NCBI RefSeq assembly: GCF_018131075.1
Contig: NZ_JAFCLS010000008.1
Location: forward strand, 62,001-126,000
DNA: 64,000 nt
DNA from: Bradyrhizobium sp. JYMT SZCCT0428
GTDB lineage: Bacteria; Pseudomonadota; Alphaproteobacteria; Rhizobiales; Xanthobacteraceae
Direction: 5' to 3'
The position numbers and the translations under genes were made by a program. Below the pieces are notes generated by a model, which saw nothing but the letters and a program-made list of their open reading frames with translations, did not search any database and was not told the DNA's origin. How positions within the stretch are numbered: the first letter of the stretch is position 1; each line of letters opens with the position of its first letter. This document shows positions 1-8,957 of the stretch, one piece after another.

Positions 1-300
1 CGCCTGCACGGTCATCGCGATGTCGCCATGCCCGGTGAGGAAAATGATCGGTCTGGTATGACCGTTCAAGGCAAGATGATGTTGAAGATCGAGGCCGCTG
101 GCGCCGGGCATGCGAACATCGAGGATCAGGCAGCCCGGCCGCTCCGGAAGATCGGCCTGCAACAGTTCCTGTGTCGATCCGAAGCAACATGCGTCGATTC
201 CCACCGACAGCAGAAGTTCTCGAATTGCGAACCGGACGTCCTCGTCATCGTCCACGATCAGGACGAGTGGGCGATCCGTATTGTCGGCAGCCATGCTCAT
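1..300 (-). CDS. FixJ/NodW-like response regulator, receiver domain (partial, cut by window edge)
   Basis: The first 100 codons of a gene that runs off the left edge. They form a CheY-like receiver: an acidic pocket at Asp17-Asp19 (VDDDEDV), the phospho-acceptor Asp61 in ILDVRMPG, and the switch segment FLTGHGD, which is typical of FixJ/NodW/TodT-type regulators. Such proteins usually carry a C-terminal LuxR-type DNA-binding domain, which would lie outside the window. Two ATGs (300 and 294) compete as the start. The upstream region carries a 64-bp element that is repeated upstream of the catalase-like gene. The partner kinase is not visible. Confidence 0.9.
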   Translation of the reverse strand, partial: MSMAADNTDRPLVLIVDDDEDVRFAIRELLLSVGIDACCFGSTQELLQADLPERPGCLILDVRMPGASGLDLQHHLALNGHTRPIIFLTGHGDIAMTVQA

Positions 301-432
301 GGGTAATCGGGGTAAGGTTGGTAGGGCGGATGAGCGGGCAAGTGCAGTGGTGGCAAGCATTGCTTAGTCTCCTAATCGCTACTGCCCCGTTGCCTGACGC
401 GGTCGTTCAACTTGTGAGTCGGTCGTTCGGGG

Positions 433-496
433 CGTGTTCTAAACTCCGTACAAGTACGGCGTCTTTCCTAAAGCTGCCGTCCTTTGTCGGAACCTG
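433..496 (-). promoter_or_regulatory. 64-bp shared upstream element, copy 1
   Basis: On the minus strand this block contains GCTTTAGGAAAGACGCC followed by TTGTAC and TTTAGAACACG. It aligns over its whole length with 2658-2722. Both copies sit upstream of minus-strand genes (the receiver and the catalase-like gene). A common promoter or operator is the simplest reading; a small dispersed repeat is the alternative. The rest of 301-727 holds nothing else I can support. Confidence 0.5.
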
Positions 497-727
497 CTCC
501 AAGCGCGCAATCGTGATACTAATGGCTGAGACGCCGCGGACGCGTGACCGGCTGAGCCGTGGGAAAATCATTGAATTTGCTCCGGAAATCGTCTTCCCGC
601 GATTGATCCGGTTGATGTCACAACAGCTTCGCGTTTTGCGAGCAAGCCTAGACGGTCGCTCGCTGATATCAGATAATCCGGCGCGACCTCGCGATACGAT
701 GATGACCTGCCTGGTCCAATTCCGCGC

Positions 728-1663
728 ATGAGACCGAACCAGATGATACAGACGGGCGCCTTCGGGCAAAAGCTCGGGCAAATCCTGCATTTGAAGGATG
801 CGCCGCCGTCGCTGATGACGCGGTCACTGCGCGGTGTGCAGCTCGCATTCACTGAAACCCGAAATGACAACCCGGTGCCGGGTCTTTCCGGTTCGTTCGC
901 ACTTGAGGATGCTTTTCTCGTCAGCCTGAAACTTCACGATTTCCCGGACTGCGAACTCTGGGAGAATGGCAAGTGCGTGATGAAGGCGGATGTCCCGGCG
1001 GGGACGACATATCTGTACGATCTCAAGCGCGATCCCCGCTATGTGATCGACAAGCCGTTCCACTCCCTGTTTTTCTACCTGCCGCGCTCCGCGCTCGACA
1101 GCCTCACCGAACACCGCGTCGGTGAGCTCGCCTGTGATCTTGGTGTCGCCCATGATGACGCGATCGTCCGTCACATCGGCGCCTCGCTGCAGGAAGGCTT
1201 GCGCCGGCCGGGCGAGGCCAATCAGCTTTTCGTCGACCACATGATGCTCGCCCTCACCGCACACGTCGCGCAGGCGTATGGCGGACTGCGTCCCGACGCC
1301 AAACCGACCCGCGGCGGTCTGGCGCCGTGGCAAATGAGGCGCGCCTGCGAAAGGATCGAGTCCGATCTTGGCGGGAAGATTTCGTTGCAACAAATCGCGG
1401 CCGAGTTTGATCTGTCGGTCAGCCATTTCTCACGGGCTTTTCGCAGCTCCACCGGCCTGCCGCCGCACCAATGGCTGCTTCGCCAACGGGTGAAGGCGGC
1501 CAAGCAGTTGATGACCGTCCCCGACCTGTCGCTGTCCGAGATTGCGATATCGGCCGGGTTTGCCAATCAGAGTCACTTTACGCGGGTGTTTTCGGCCGCG
1601 GTCGGCGTCAGCCCGGGAGCGTGGCGCCGCGAAGCGCAAAATGCCCCGGAAAGCGAGAATTGA
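728..1663 (+). CDS. AraC-family transcriptional regulator
   Basis: 311 aa. The N-terminal two thirds is an effector-binding domain with no signature I can name. The C-terminus (about 201-305) has the two helix-turn-helix motifs of AraC/XylS proteins: ISLQQIAAEFDLSVSHFSRAF, then LSEIAISAGFANQSHFTRVF and the closing GVSPGAWRR. It is divergent from the receiver gene and convergent with the catalase-like gene. The start is not fixed by a clear ribosome-binding site; ATG 743 is an in-frame alternative. Its target is unknown, though the flanking genes are natural candidates. Confidence 0.9.
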   Translation: MRPNQMIQTGAFGQKLGQILHLKDAPPSLMTRSLRGVQLAFTETRNDNPVPGLSGSFALEDAFLVSLKLHDFPDCELWENGKCVMKADVPAGTTYLYDLKRDPRYVIDKPFHSLFFYLPRSALDSLTEHRVGELACDLGVAHDDAIVRHIGASLQEGLRRPGEANQLFVDHMMLALTAHVAQAYGGLRPDAKPTRGGLAPWQMRRACERIESDLGGKISLQQIAAEFDLSVSHFSRAFRSSTGLPPHQWLLRQRVKAAKQLMTVPDLSLSEIAISAGFANQSHFTRVFSAAVGVSPGAWRREAQNAPESEN

Positions 1664-1689
1664 TCCAGGCCAATGCCGGGCGTAGCGGA

Positions 1690-2628
1690 TCAGCGACGCC
1701 TCCCCAGTGAGATGACGTAGGCGGCGCGGCGCGCCGCAAAGATCTCGTCGGGCGGATGAGCGATGCCTTCGGCGAGAGTTGCCGGATTGAAGATGGAGGC
1801 GTCGCACGCCTCGTCCGCTTCAACACCGGTGATGACGATCGTGCCCAGCCACACCGTTTCGCGGGCATCCTCATCCGGCCATCGGATGGTTACGTCCATG
1901 ACGGGATCGTCGGGGCGGTCGAGCAGCGCCATCACGTTGAGCCGGACATCACCTTTGGCGATCCGGTTCTTGAGGTCGTCGTAAAGGAAATCGGCAGACT
2001 TCGCCCTCGCCTGATCCCCGGTCAGCGTGACGTCTCCGCCGACTGGCGCGACCTTGAACTTGATAAACCGCGTCTCGCCTTTCGAACTCGTCGCGGGAAA
2101 GGCGTGCACGCCCCAATAGGTCGTGCCGGCAAAGCTCCCGGGCAGCGGAAGCGCGGCGATGTAGTTGGCCTGATGCAGCGTTTCGGGATTGGCGGCGGAG
2201 AATGCCTTGACTTTCTTCATGTTCGGCTTGCCGCTTGGTCCCGGCATGCGCGCCTTGAGGTAAGCCAGCATCTGGTCGAGCGTCCTTGCAAAGTGCACCG
2301 GAGCGCTTTGCAGGAGCATGTCCGAGCGATGATCTTCGCCGCCGAGCCTGAAGCTGAAGCCGCGCAGCACGCCGCCGTCGGTATCCGCTACTTTGGAATC
2401 GCCGCCGCTCACCGAGAAGCGCGCCAGCACGCGTGATGGCTTTGTGAAGCTTTGCGATCTCGTTATTTCCGCCGCCCGGTCCGACGGAATATAGGTGCCG
2501 CGAACGCATCGGCCCTCGGCAAAGCTCGCGCGTCCCCTTGAGCGTACCCGTGGTGGCTGACCGGCTAGCGCGTTCAGGGCGTCGACGATGGACGCGGGTG
2601 TGGCCGCGCCGGCTGGGAACTGGACCAC
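1690..2628 (-). CDS. Catalase-family (SrpA-like) heme protein, distal His apparently replaced
   Basis: About 312 aa from a GTG at 2628. An ATG at 2748 is possible but would translate the shared upstream element, so I prefer the later start. It has the layout of short SrpA-like catalase-related peroxidases: PASIVDALNAL at the N-terminus, RVLARFSVSGGD, and a C-terminal AARRAAYVISLGRRR whose Tyr matches the proximal heme ligand. Where relatives have R-x-x-HAKG this protein has RASFAEG, so the catalytic His position reads Phe. I see no signal peptide, although many relatives are exported. Peroxidase activity is therefore doubtful; a non-catalytic heme protein is possible. Confidence 0.75.
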   Translation of the reverse strand: MVQFPAGAATPASIVDALNALAGQPPRVRSRGRASFAEGRCVRGTYIPSDRAAEITRSQSFTKPSRVLARFSVSGGDSKVADTDGGVLRGFSFRLGGEDHRSDMLLQSAPVHFARTLDQMLAYLKARMPGPSGKPNMKKVKAFSAANPETLHQANYIAALPLPGSFAGTTYWGVHAFPATSSKGETRFIKFKVAPVGGDVTLTGDQARAKSADFLYDDLKNRIAKGDVRLNVMALLDRPDDPVMDVTIRWPDEDARETVWLGTIVITGVEADEACDASIFNPATLAEGIAHPPDEIFAARRAAYVISLGRRR

Positions 2629-2657
2629 GGCGGGACCTTGGGTTTGAGCACTCGGAG

Positions 2658-2722
2658 CGTATTTTAGGCGCTGTGCAAATCGGGCGTCTTTCCTAAAGCG
2701 ACCATGTATTGTCCGATCCTGC
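2658..2722 (-). promoter_or_regulatory. 64-bp shared upstream element, copy 2
   Basis: Matches 433-496, with the identical core GCTTTAGGAAAGACGCC and conserved flanks. It lies 30-95 bp upstream of the preferred GTG start of the catalase-like gene, a plausible promoter position. It sits in the divergent gap with the sigma-factor gene. Confidence 0.5.
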
Positions 2723-2842
2723 GCCCCATCCCCACTGCACAGGCTCATTCACCCTCGACCAGGGGACTAGAAGCACGCACCCCTCGTAGGGTAGCGCAAA
2801 CGACTCCATGCGACGCATCCTCAGCGCCATCGCGTCAAGAAA

Positions 2843-3667
2843 ATGGAGCGGATGATGCAGGTAAGCGAGTGGCGGCAAGCAGCGGAGAAGCCTGTTTCAT
2901 TGCCGGATCGGCGTCGAGATAAAATCCTTTCGCGCGGCTCCCTGCCGACTTCACCGGCCGCGATCCTGCCTGACTTCATCGGCAAGAACCGTAAGTGCTT
3001 GGCCGGGCAGTCCGATGCGATCAACGATGGCAAGCTGGCCTATGCCACCTGCCCTGCGACGGAGGCGGAGGAAAGCATCTCCGACGAGATGCTTCTCAAG
3101 AGCGTTGCGGAGGGCGACAAGACCGCGATGCACATCATGTTCGCCCGTCACCGCGCCAGAGTGCTTCACTTCATCCAGCGGACGGTCCGCAATCCGGGCA
3201 TTGCAGAGGATCTCGTCAGCCAGGTATTCCTCGATGTCTGGCGCTCCGCTAACAGGTTCGAATATCGCGCGCGGGTTTCCACATGGTTGCTCTCGATCGC
3301 CCGTTTCAAGGCCATCAACTCGCTGCGAGAGCGCATTCACGAGAGCATCGATCAGGATGATGTGCACGGAATCGCAGATGCCGGTGACACGCCGGATATC
3401 GCGCTCGATCGAAAGGAAACCAACGGCATTTTGCGCGCATGCATTGCCAAGCTGTCTCCAGCCCATCGCGAAATCATCGACATGGTCTACGAGCGCGAGA
3501 ACTCGCCCTCTGAAGTGAGCGAAATGCTCGATATTCCTCTTGCCACCGTGAAGAGCCGGATGTTTTACGCGCGCAAGCAACTTGCGAGCATGCTCGTGAA
3601 TGCCGGTTTCGAGGTCCCAACATCAACAAGGCGGGGAAAGCAAAGTCATCTCGCGGCTTGCATCTGA
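2843..3667 (+). CDS. ECF-type RNA polymerase sigma factor
   Basis: 274 aa as drawn. Region 2 lies at about residues 84-150 (LLKSVAEGDKTAMHIMFARH, then AEDLVSQVFLDVWRSANRF, then STWLLSIARFKAINSLR). Region 4 lies at about 195-250 (KLSPAHREIIDMVYERENS, then LDIPLATVKSRMFYARKQL). These are the two domains of group IV sigma factors. The first 80 residues are longer than usual and of low complexity, and ATG 2843 has no good ribosome-binding site; a TTG at 2999 would give a more normal length. No anti-sigma gene is adjacent. The divergent catalase-like gene could be part of its regulon. Confidence 0.88.
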   Translation: MERMMQVSEWRQAAEKPVSLPDRRRDKILSRGSLPTSPAAILPDFIGKNRKCLAGQSDAINDGKLAYATCPATEAEESISDEMLLKSVAEGDKTAMHIMFARHRARVLHFIQRTVRNPGIAEDLVSQVFLDVWRSANRFEYRARVSTWLLSIARFKAINSLRERIHESIDQDDVHGIADAGDTPDIALDRKETNGILRACIAKLSPAHREIIDMVYERENSPSEVSEMLDIPLATVKSRMFYARKQLASMLVNAGFEVPTSTRRGKQSHLAACI

Positions 3668-3885
3668 AGTGCGGGCACAGCTATCGGCAATTGATGGGCC
3701 TTCCCCGGCCGCCCCCTTGCGACACGTCAAGGGAGGCAGGTTCAAGCGGTGAACATGACGCGGCGATGCAGCAATTGCGGCCGGGAACGCTGCTATCGCG
3801 ATCAGCTGCCCGGCAAAGCCGTTGACATTCCAGCGCATTGTCAAAATACTCGGCCATAATAAAGAAAAATCGATGGGAGGACACG

Positions 3886-5196
3886 ATGCCCACTTCACGC
3901 AGAACACTGCTGAGGACTTCTGCGGCTGCGGCCGCGGCATTCAGCTTCGATTGGACACGTGCCCAGGCGCAAGCCGAAACGGTGCGCATCGGCCTGATCT
4001 ACGACTTGACCGGCCCGTTTGCGGCGGGCGGCTCGGTCGCCTCCTCTATCGGCGCGCAGATCGCGATCGATCTCGTCAACGAGAAGGGTGGCATCGGCGG
4101 CAAGTACAAGGTCGCCGCTGTCGCCGCCGATTCCCAGAGCAAGCCCGAGATCGCGATCAACGAGGCCGTACGCCTGATCGACCAGGAGAAGATCGACATC
4201 ATCAACGGCGTCTATGCGAGTTCGCACGCGGTGCCGCTCGCAGCCAAGGTCGAGCAGCAGAAAAAGATCCTCTGGATCACGACCGCGGTTTCGACCGCCG
4301 TGTTCAAGGACAAGAACCTGCAATACGTCTTCCGCGCCCAGATTCATTCCGATCAGTACGGCCAGGCCTTCGCCGGCTTCATCGCCGAACACGCGAAAGC
4401 AAAACTCGGGATGGAGCCGAAGGACGTCAAGGTCGCGCTGATCCACGAGGATGGCCCCTATGGCGTCGGGGTCGCCGCCGCCGACGAGGCCTATTCCAAG
4501 GAGGCCGGCCTTCAGATCGTGCTCCGCGAGGGTTATTCGGCATCCGCGCCCGACCTCTCGGTGCTAGTGACCAAGCTCAAGCGTGCCAGGCCCGACGTGA
4601 TCTCGCACGCGGGATACAACCCCGATATCACGCTGTTCCTGCGCCAGGCGCGCGAGAGCGGCCTCAAGTTCAAGATGCTGTTCGGCAACGGCGCGGGCTA
4701 CAGCCAGCTCGACAAGCTGCGCGCCGCCTTCGGCGCCGACATCGACAATTTCTGCAACATCGATCCGGTGCCGGCGCAATTGCTCGATGCGACCAAGCTG
4801 GCGCCCGGCATCGGCGATCTCACCAAGACAATGGTCACACGTTACAAGGAGAAGACCAACGCGACCGACGTACCGCCGCACTGCTCGATGGGCTTCAACC
4901 AGACCTGGATCCTGCTCAACAGCGTGCTGCCCGTCGCCAAGGACAAATACGGCGGCTTCAATCCCGATGCCATTCGCAAGGCAGCGCTCGACGTCGACAT
5001 CCCGCCGGGCGGCACGATCCAGGGCTATGGCGTCAAATTCTTTCCGCCGGGTACACCGATGGCCGGCCAGAACGAGCGCTCGACCCCGGTCGTGATGCAG
5101 AATGCCGGCGAGCATATCTCGGTGGCTTGGCCGACCAATATCAGGACGCAGGACCCGGTGTTCCCGCTGCCGAAATCGTCGGTCTACGCGGCGTAG
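3886..5196 (+). CDS. Periplasmic substrate-binding protein, branched-chain amino-acid/amide ABC type
   Basis: 436 aa. The start at ATG 3886 follows a strong GGGAGG five bases upstream. The N-terminus MPTSRRTLLRTSAAAAAAF resembles a Tat signal (SRRTLL plus an Ala-rich core), ending near AQAQA. The mature part begins VRIGLIYDLTGPFAAGG and continues AQIAIDLVNEKGGIGGK, the hallmark of LivJ/Peripla_BP_6 proteins. No permease directly follows; the liv transporter genes start 3.8 kb downstream after a second binding protein, so this may be an alternative receptor for the same transporter. The ligand cannot be read from sequence. Confidence 0.9.
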   Translation: MPTSRRTLLRTSAAAAAAFSFDWTRAQAQAETVRIGLIYDLTGPFAAGGSVASSIGAQIAIDLVNEKGGIGGKYKVAAVAADSQSKPEIAINEAVRLIDQEKIDIINGVYASSHAVPLAAKVEQQKKILWITTAVSTAVFKDKNLQYVFRAQIHSDQYGQAFAGFIAEHAKAKLGMEPKDVKVALIHEDGPYGVGVAAADEAYSKEAGLQIVLREGYSASAPDLSVLVTKLKRARPDVISHAGYNPDITLFLRQARESGLKFKMLFGNGAGYSQLDKLRAAFGADIDNFCNIDPVPAQLLDATKLAPGIGDLTKTMVTRYKEKTNATDVPPHCSMGFNQTWILLNSVLPVAKDKYGGFNPDAIRKAALDVDIPPGGTIQGYGVKFFPPGTPMAGQNERSTPVVMQNAGEHISVAWPTNIRTQDPVFPLPKSSVYAA

Positions 5197-5226
5197 CGTA
5201 TTTCATAGGGGGCTTCGTCTGCGCAA

Positions 5227-5688
5227 TCAGGGACGCTCGGCGCGGGGTTGCTCGCCCGGGCCGTGCTCGCGAGCGATGAAATCCTCGAGCCATAGCGATT
5301 GATTGCCCTCGACGGGAACGCGCGTCGACTGCAGGGGTCTCGTCCAGTTGCAGGCTTGCGGGTGATAAAACACCTCTCGACCACCCTTCGCCAGGATCGC
5401 GAAAAAAACATAGCGCTGCCCAGGTTGAAAGAAGAACTCGCAGTCCAGCGTTGCGTAGACGTCCATTAATTTGATGGTGCGAGCGAGCCGTTCACCGCCT
5501 TTCCACGCCCGCTCGACCTCGATGAGCCAGGCGTGCTGGTCCGCGCGGACGACCTTGCCGGCAAACACATATTGGGCGCGGTCAAAGCCGGCTTCGGGAG
5601 AGACGGGATCGCAGGAACATGCATATGCAGCGCCCGCGCCCCACATCCAAGAGCTAGCCAGGACAAGCAGCCTCGTCAGCTTCGTCAT
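5227..5688 (-). CDS. Secreted NTR/TIMP-like small protein
   Basis: 153 aa with a signal peptide (MTKLTRLLVLASSWMWGAGA, cleavage near AYA-CSC). The mature protein opens with CSCDPVSPEAGFDRAQYVFAG, the CSC...VF-G-V pattern of bacterial proteins with an NTR/TIMP-like OB fold. Two further Cys (LDCEFF and QACNW) could form disulfides. The acidic/basic C-terminal tail is of low complexity. Function is unknown. It is convergent with the binding-protein gene and lies 50 bp downstream of the oxidoreductase gene on the same strand. Confidence 0.7.
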   Translation of the reverse strand: MTKLTRLLVLASSWMWGAGAAYACSCDPVSPEAGFDRAQYVFAGKVVRADQHAWLIEVERAWKGGERLARTIKLMDVYATLDCEFFFQPGQRYVFFAILAKGGREVFYHPQACNWTRPLQSTRVPVEGNQSLWLEDFIAREHGPGEQPRAERP

Positions 5689-5738
5689 CGGAACCTCCAG
5701 GCAGCCCGCAGGAAGCGGGGGCGTGGGAGATCATCAAC

Positions 5739-6908
5739 TCACAGCGTCACTCTCCGGCCCTCTTCGGCGGCCCAATAGCCGGCGTAGTTGACCTTGATCG
5801 TCTCAAAGGCCAGCGCGAGATCCGAGAGTGGCTGCCTCCCCGTCGCGACGCATTCCATGAAATCCTGGATTTCCTGCAAGTAGCCGCGCGTCCATTCTTC
5901 CTCGAGGCAGACATATTGCCAGCCGGTCTTGCGATCGACCTTTTCGGTGATGTAGACGCTCGCGAGTTTTTCCTCTGATGTCTGGTAGCTCATCATGTGC
6001 GTGTTCGGCGTGATGTTGGCGAACAGCGCGCCGCCGCTGGTATAGGTTTCGATCAAATTGCGCACGCCGCCCGCGATCATGTCGCCGGAAAATATCGTCG
6101 CCTTGGTGCCGTCGGAGAAGGTCGTGGTGAGCGTACCCCAGTCTTCGACGTCGACCGGATTGGACTTGATGACGCCGCGCTCGTCCGGCCGCAGGCACGC
6201 CGCGACATTGCCGACGTCGCAAGTGACGCTGGCGACGCTGATCGTCTCACCCCGTGCCTTGGCCTCGATCTGCTTGAGATAGAGCACCGCCGAAAGCGGG
6301 TGGCACCCCATCCGGATCAACGAACCGCCTCCGGTCATCGCCCATTGCGCGGCATGCGCCGCATGCGAGCCGCTGTGGCTCTCCTCGCCCTTCATGAATA
6401 GGATCTTATCCCCTGTGGCGCGGAGAATCTCCACGGTCTTGGTGACCGCCGGCGCGTAGATCCAGTCTTCCGCATACATGAACAGCTTGCCGGTCTTCTC
6501 GATCGCCGCGCGCGTGCTTTCCATCTCTTCCAGTATGCGCCGGTACATCAGCGCCTTGGACACGTGCTTGCCGATCGGCGCCTTGTCGCCGTCCCGCCCG
6601 AAATAGCCCGCGAACGGCTTCTCGCAGATTACATGCTTGCCGGCCTGCATCGCCTCGACGATCATCGAGGCGTGCAGATTGGGCGGCGTGCAGATGTCGA
6701 TGACGTCAAGCTCGCCATCGGCGATCAAATCACCAAAGCTGCGATACGCGTTCGGGATCTGGTGCCGGCGCGCAAATTCGAGAACATGATCGCCCCTCGC
6801 CGCAACGGCCCTGACCTCAACGTTGAGGCCGTAGACGCGCCGGTAGGCATACATGTGCAGTTCCGACACAAAGCCGCAGCCGGCCAGACCGACCCTGATC
6901 TTTACCAT
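5739..6908 (-). CDS. Gfo/Idh/MocA-family NAD(P)-dependent oxidoreductase
   Basis: 389 aa starting at MVKIRVGLAGCGFVSELH. The ATG at 6908 is preceded by GGAGGT, which decides against the upstream ATG at 6962. It has a Rossmann fold with a GLAGCG nucleotide loop (residues 6-11), DVIDICTPPNLHASMIVEAM, and the Lys-containing HVICEKPFAGYFG motif expected in this family. Members oxidise or reduce sugars, inositols and related polyols. Its position between two solute-binding proteins suggests it handles the imported compound, but substrate identity is inference. Confidence 0.9.
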   Translation of the reverse strand: MVKIRVGLAGCGFVSELHMYAYRRVYGLNVEVRAVAARGDHVLEFARRHQIPNAYRSFGDLIADGELDVIDICTPPNLHASMIVEAMQAGKHVICEKPFAGYFGRDGDKAPIGKHVSKALMYRRILEEMESTRAAIEKTGKLFMYAEDWIYAPAVTKTVEILRATGDKILFMKGEESHSGSHAAHAAQWAMTGGGSLIRMGCHPLSAVLYLKQIEAKARGETISVASVTCDVGNVAACLRPDERGVIKSNPVDVEDWGTLTTTFSDGTKATIFSGDMIAGGVRNLIETYTSGGALFANITPNTHMMSYQTSEEKLASVYITEKVDRKTGWQYVCLEEEWTRGYLQEIQDFMECVATGRQPLSDLALAFETIKVNYAGYWAAEEGRRVTL

Positions 6909-7465
6909 GGTGGATACCTCCAGTGGTCGATCAAGACCGGGCCCTGCTCCCGTGACGGGCAACGTGGCTGCTGCGGAATGAGCCGTGACGCCGTGACTTT
7001 GGCTCGCGATGGTTGTCGTGTAGCAGCTTTCTTTTTTGCGCCCAATAGCGGCGGAAGATCGCGATGTGCGCGCCGCGCCGGGCGTCGCTCTTGCCCTTGG
7101 ACAGCTTCCTCAACTTCAGGTTGGATTTCGCCCCGATGGCCGGCCGCCGGTGCGGAAAGCCGCTCGGCCGAGCGAGGCAAAGGCGCTTGGCGAAATAACA
7201 TTGCTGGCAAGTCGCCCAGACCGCCGCCCCGGGGCCGGGAATGGGTGATCTCCCCTATCTGCGCCGGCGGCGGGCCAGCACATCCGACGGTCCGCGGGGC
7301 GGCGTCACTTCGGATGATCCCCCGAACGTAGGGTGCCAAAGAATACATCGACGTTCCATTGTGGCTTGTGGCCGGGCGGGCTTTAGTTCTAACCTTGCAG
7401 CAAATGCGCCATAGAGCGCGGACAAGGCAACAAGAACCAGACAAAACGAGATCTTGGGAGGATCA
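6909..7465. other. Intergenic region between divergent genes
   Basis: 557 bp without a convincing gene. On the minus strand one frame from about 7160 to 6931 is open and rich in Lys/Arg (RKLSKGKSDARRGAHIAIF) with no good start. It could be a coding relic, but I cannot assign it. Promoters for the oxidoreductase and the second binding protein must lie here; I could not pick out clear boxes. Confidence 0.4.
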
Positions 7466-8722
7466 ATGAAACGCAGGACGCTTCTCGGCGCTACGATCAG
7501 CGCCGCCGTGCTTGGCCTAACTTTTGGGCTCACCTCAGCCGCGACAGCCCAGCAGCCCCCGATCAAGATCGGCATGTCGATGGCGCAGACCGGCGGTCTG
7601 GCGGGCGGCGGCAAGGCCTCGCAGCTCGGCATCGAGATCTGGCGCGACGACGTCAACGCCAGGGGTGGCCTGCTCGGCCGCAAGGTCGAGCTCGTCGTTT
7701 ATGACGACAAGTCGAGCGCTTCGGAAACGCCGGCGATCTATTCCAAGCTCCTGGACGTCGACAAGGTCGATATCCTGTTCGCGCCCTACGCGACCGTGCC
7801 CACCGCGCCGCTGATGCCGCTGGTCAAGCAGCGCGGCATGTTGCTGATGGGCAACTTCTCGTTCCAGGTGAACAGCAAGGTCGGCCACGACATGTGGTTC
7901 AACAATGCGCCATGGGGACCGGCTGACAGCTGGGCGGCGTCCTTCCTCGAGCTCGGCCAAAAGGCCGGAGGCAAGACCATCGCGCTGCTCGCGGCCGACC
8001 AGGAATTCGCGCAGAACCTGGCGCTGACCGCACGCGACGTCGCCAAGAAGATGAACATGCAGATCGTGTTCGACCAGGCCTATCCGCCGAACACAGTGGA
8101 ATTCTCCTCGATCCTGCGTGCGCTCAAGGCTGCCAAGCCCGACATCGTCTATGTCGCGTCCTATCCGCCGGACTCGGCCGGAATTTTGCGCGCCGTGAAC
8201 GAAATCGGAATCGGCAACAACGTCAAGATCTTCGGCGGCGGCATGGTCGGACTGCAGTTCGGCGCCGTGATGGAAAACCTTGGTTCGCTGCTCAATGGCG
8301 TCGTCAACTACAACACCTGGCTGCCCGAACCGAGCATGCAGAACGAGGGGACCAAGGCGTTCTTCGAGACCTATACCAAGCGCGCCATCGAAGCCAAGGT
8401 TGATCCGCTCGGCTACTATCTGGCGCCGTTCGGCTACGCCAGCGGCCAGATGATCGAGCAGGCGATCAAGGCAGTGGGATCGCTCGACCAGAAGGCGCTC
8501 GCAAAATATCTGCGCGAGAACGAGCACAAGACCATCGTCGGTCCGATCGCGTTCGCCGCAGACGGCGAGCGCAAGGAATCCGCAACGCTGCAGGCGCAGT
8601 TCCGTGGCGTCGTGGACAAGAATATGGATCAGTTCCGCAAGCCCGGCACCCAGGTGATCCTGTTCCCGGCAAAAATGAAATCCGGCGATCTCATCAGCCC
8701 GTTCGAGGCTGCCCGGAAATAG
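7466..8722 (+). CDS. Periplasmic substrate-binding protein, branched-chain amino-acid/amide ABC type
   Basis: 418 aa. ATG 7466 follows GGGAGG. The signal peptide is MKRRTLLGATISAAVLGLTF, cleaved near ATAQQ. The mature protein starts IKIGMSMAQTGGLAGGG and has WRDDVNARGGLLGRKVELVV, typical of Peripla_BP_6 receptors. It is the first gene of the liv-type unit: a hairpin repeat and 235 bp separate it from livH, so receptor and transporter may be transcribed together with partial termination between them. It is not a recent duplicate of the protein at 3886. Confidence 0.92.
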   Translation: MKRRTLLGATISAAVLGLTFGLTSAATAQQPPIKIGMSMAQTGGLAGGGKASQLGIEIWRDDVNARGGLLGRKVELVVYDDKSSASETPAIYSKLLDVDKVDILFAPYATVPTAPLMPLVKQRGMLLMGNFSFQVNSKVGHDMWFNNAPWGPADSWAASFLELGQKAGGKTIALLAADQEFAQNLALTARDVAKKMNMQIVFDQAYPPNTVEFSSILRALKAAKPDIVYVASYPPDSAGILRAVNEIGIGNNVKIFGGGMVGLQFGAVMENLGSLLNGVVNYNTWLPEPSMQNEGTKAFFETYTKRAIEAKVDPLGYYLAPFGYASGQMIEQAIKAVGSLDQKALAKYLRENEHKTIVGPIAFAADGERKESATLQAQFRGVVDKNMDQFRKPGTQVILFPAKMKSGDLISPFEAARK

Positions 8723-8731
8723 CCGTCGCGG

Positions 8732-8829
8732 CTAGAGTCCCGTTTCGATTGAATCGAAACGGGACTCTAGATTCCTTATTTTGACGCGTTTTCTGACGCG
8801 AACCGGCATCCACTTCGCTGGAAAACGCT
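8732..8829. repeat. Dispersed two-part hairpin repeat, copy 1
   Basis: A perfect palindrome (arms 8732-8750 and 8752-8770, CTAGAGTCCCGTTTCGATT) is followed by a conserved tail ending in CACTTCGCTGGAAAACGCT. The reverse complement of the whole unit matches 23935-24036. It lies between the binding-protein gene and livH, where it could attenuate transcription or stabilise the upstream mRNA. Confidence 0.85.
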
Positions 8830-8957
8830 ATGATCTCCGGACCATGGTGCGCTGACCCGGTCGGCGCACCAGCGCCCCGAGCAATTTTGGTGGGAAAGGC
8901 AGCGCGTGCGCGAACCGGGAAGGCGGCGGCTCAGGAGCGGGTCAAGGGGGACCTTAC

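Noticed and set aside
407..790. Minus-strand ORF of 127 codons upstream of the receiver gene
   Set aside because: It reads through the shared 64-bp element and has no family resemblance; the peptide similarity with the start of the long catalase ORF is due to that element.
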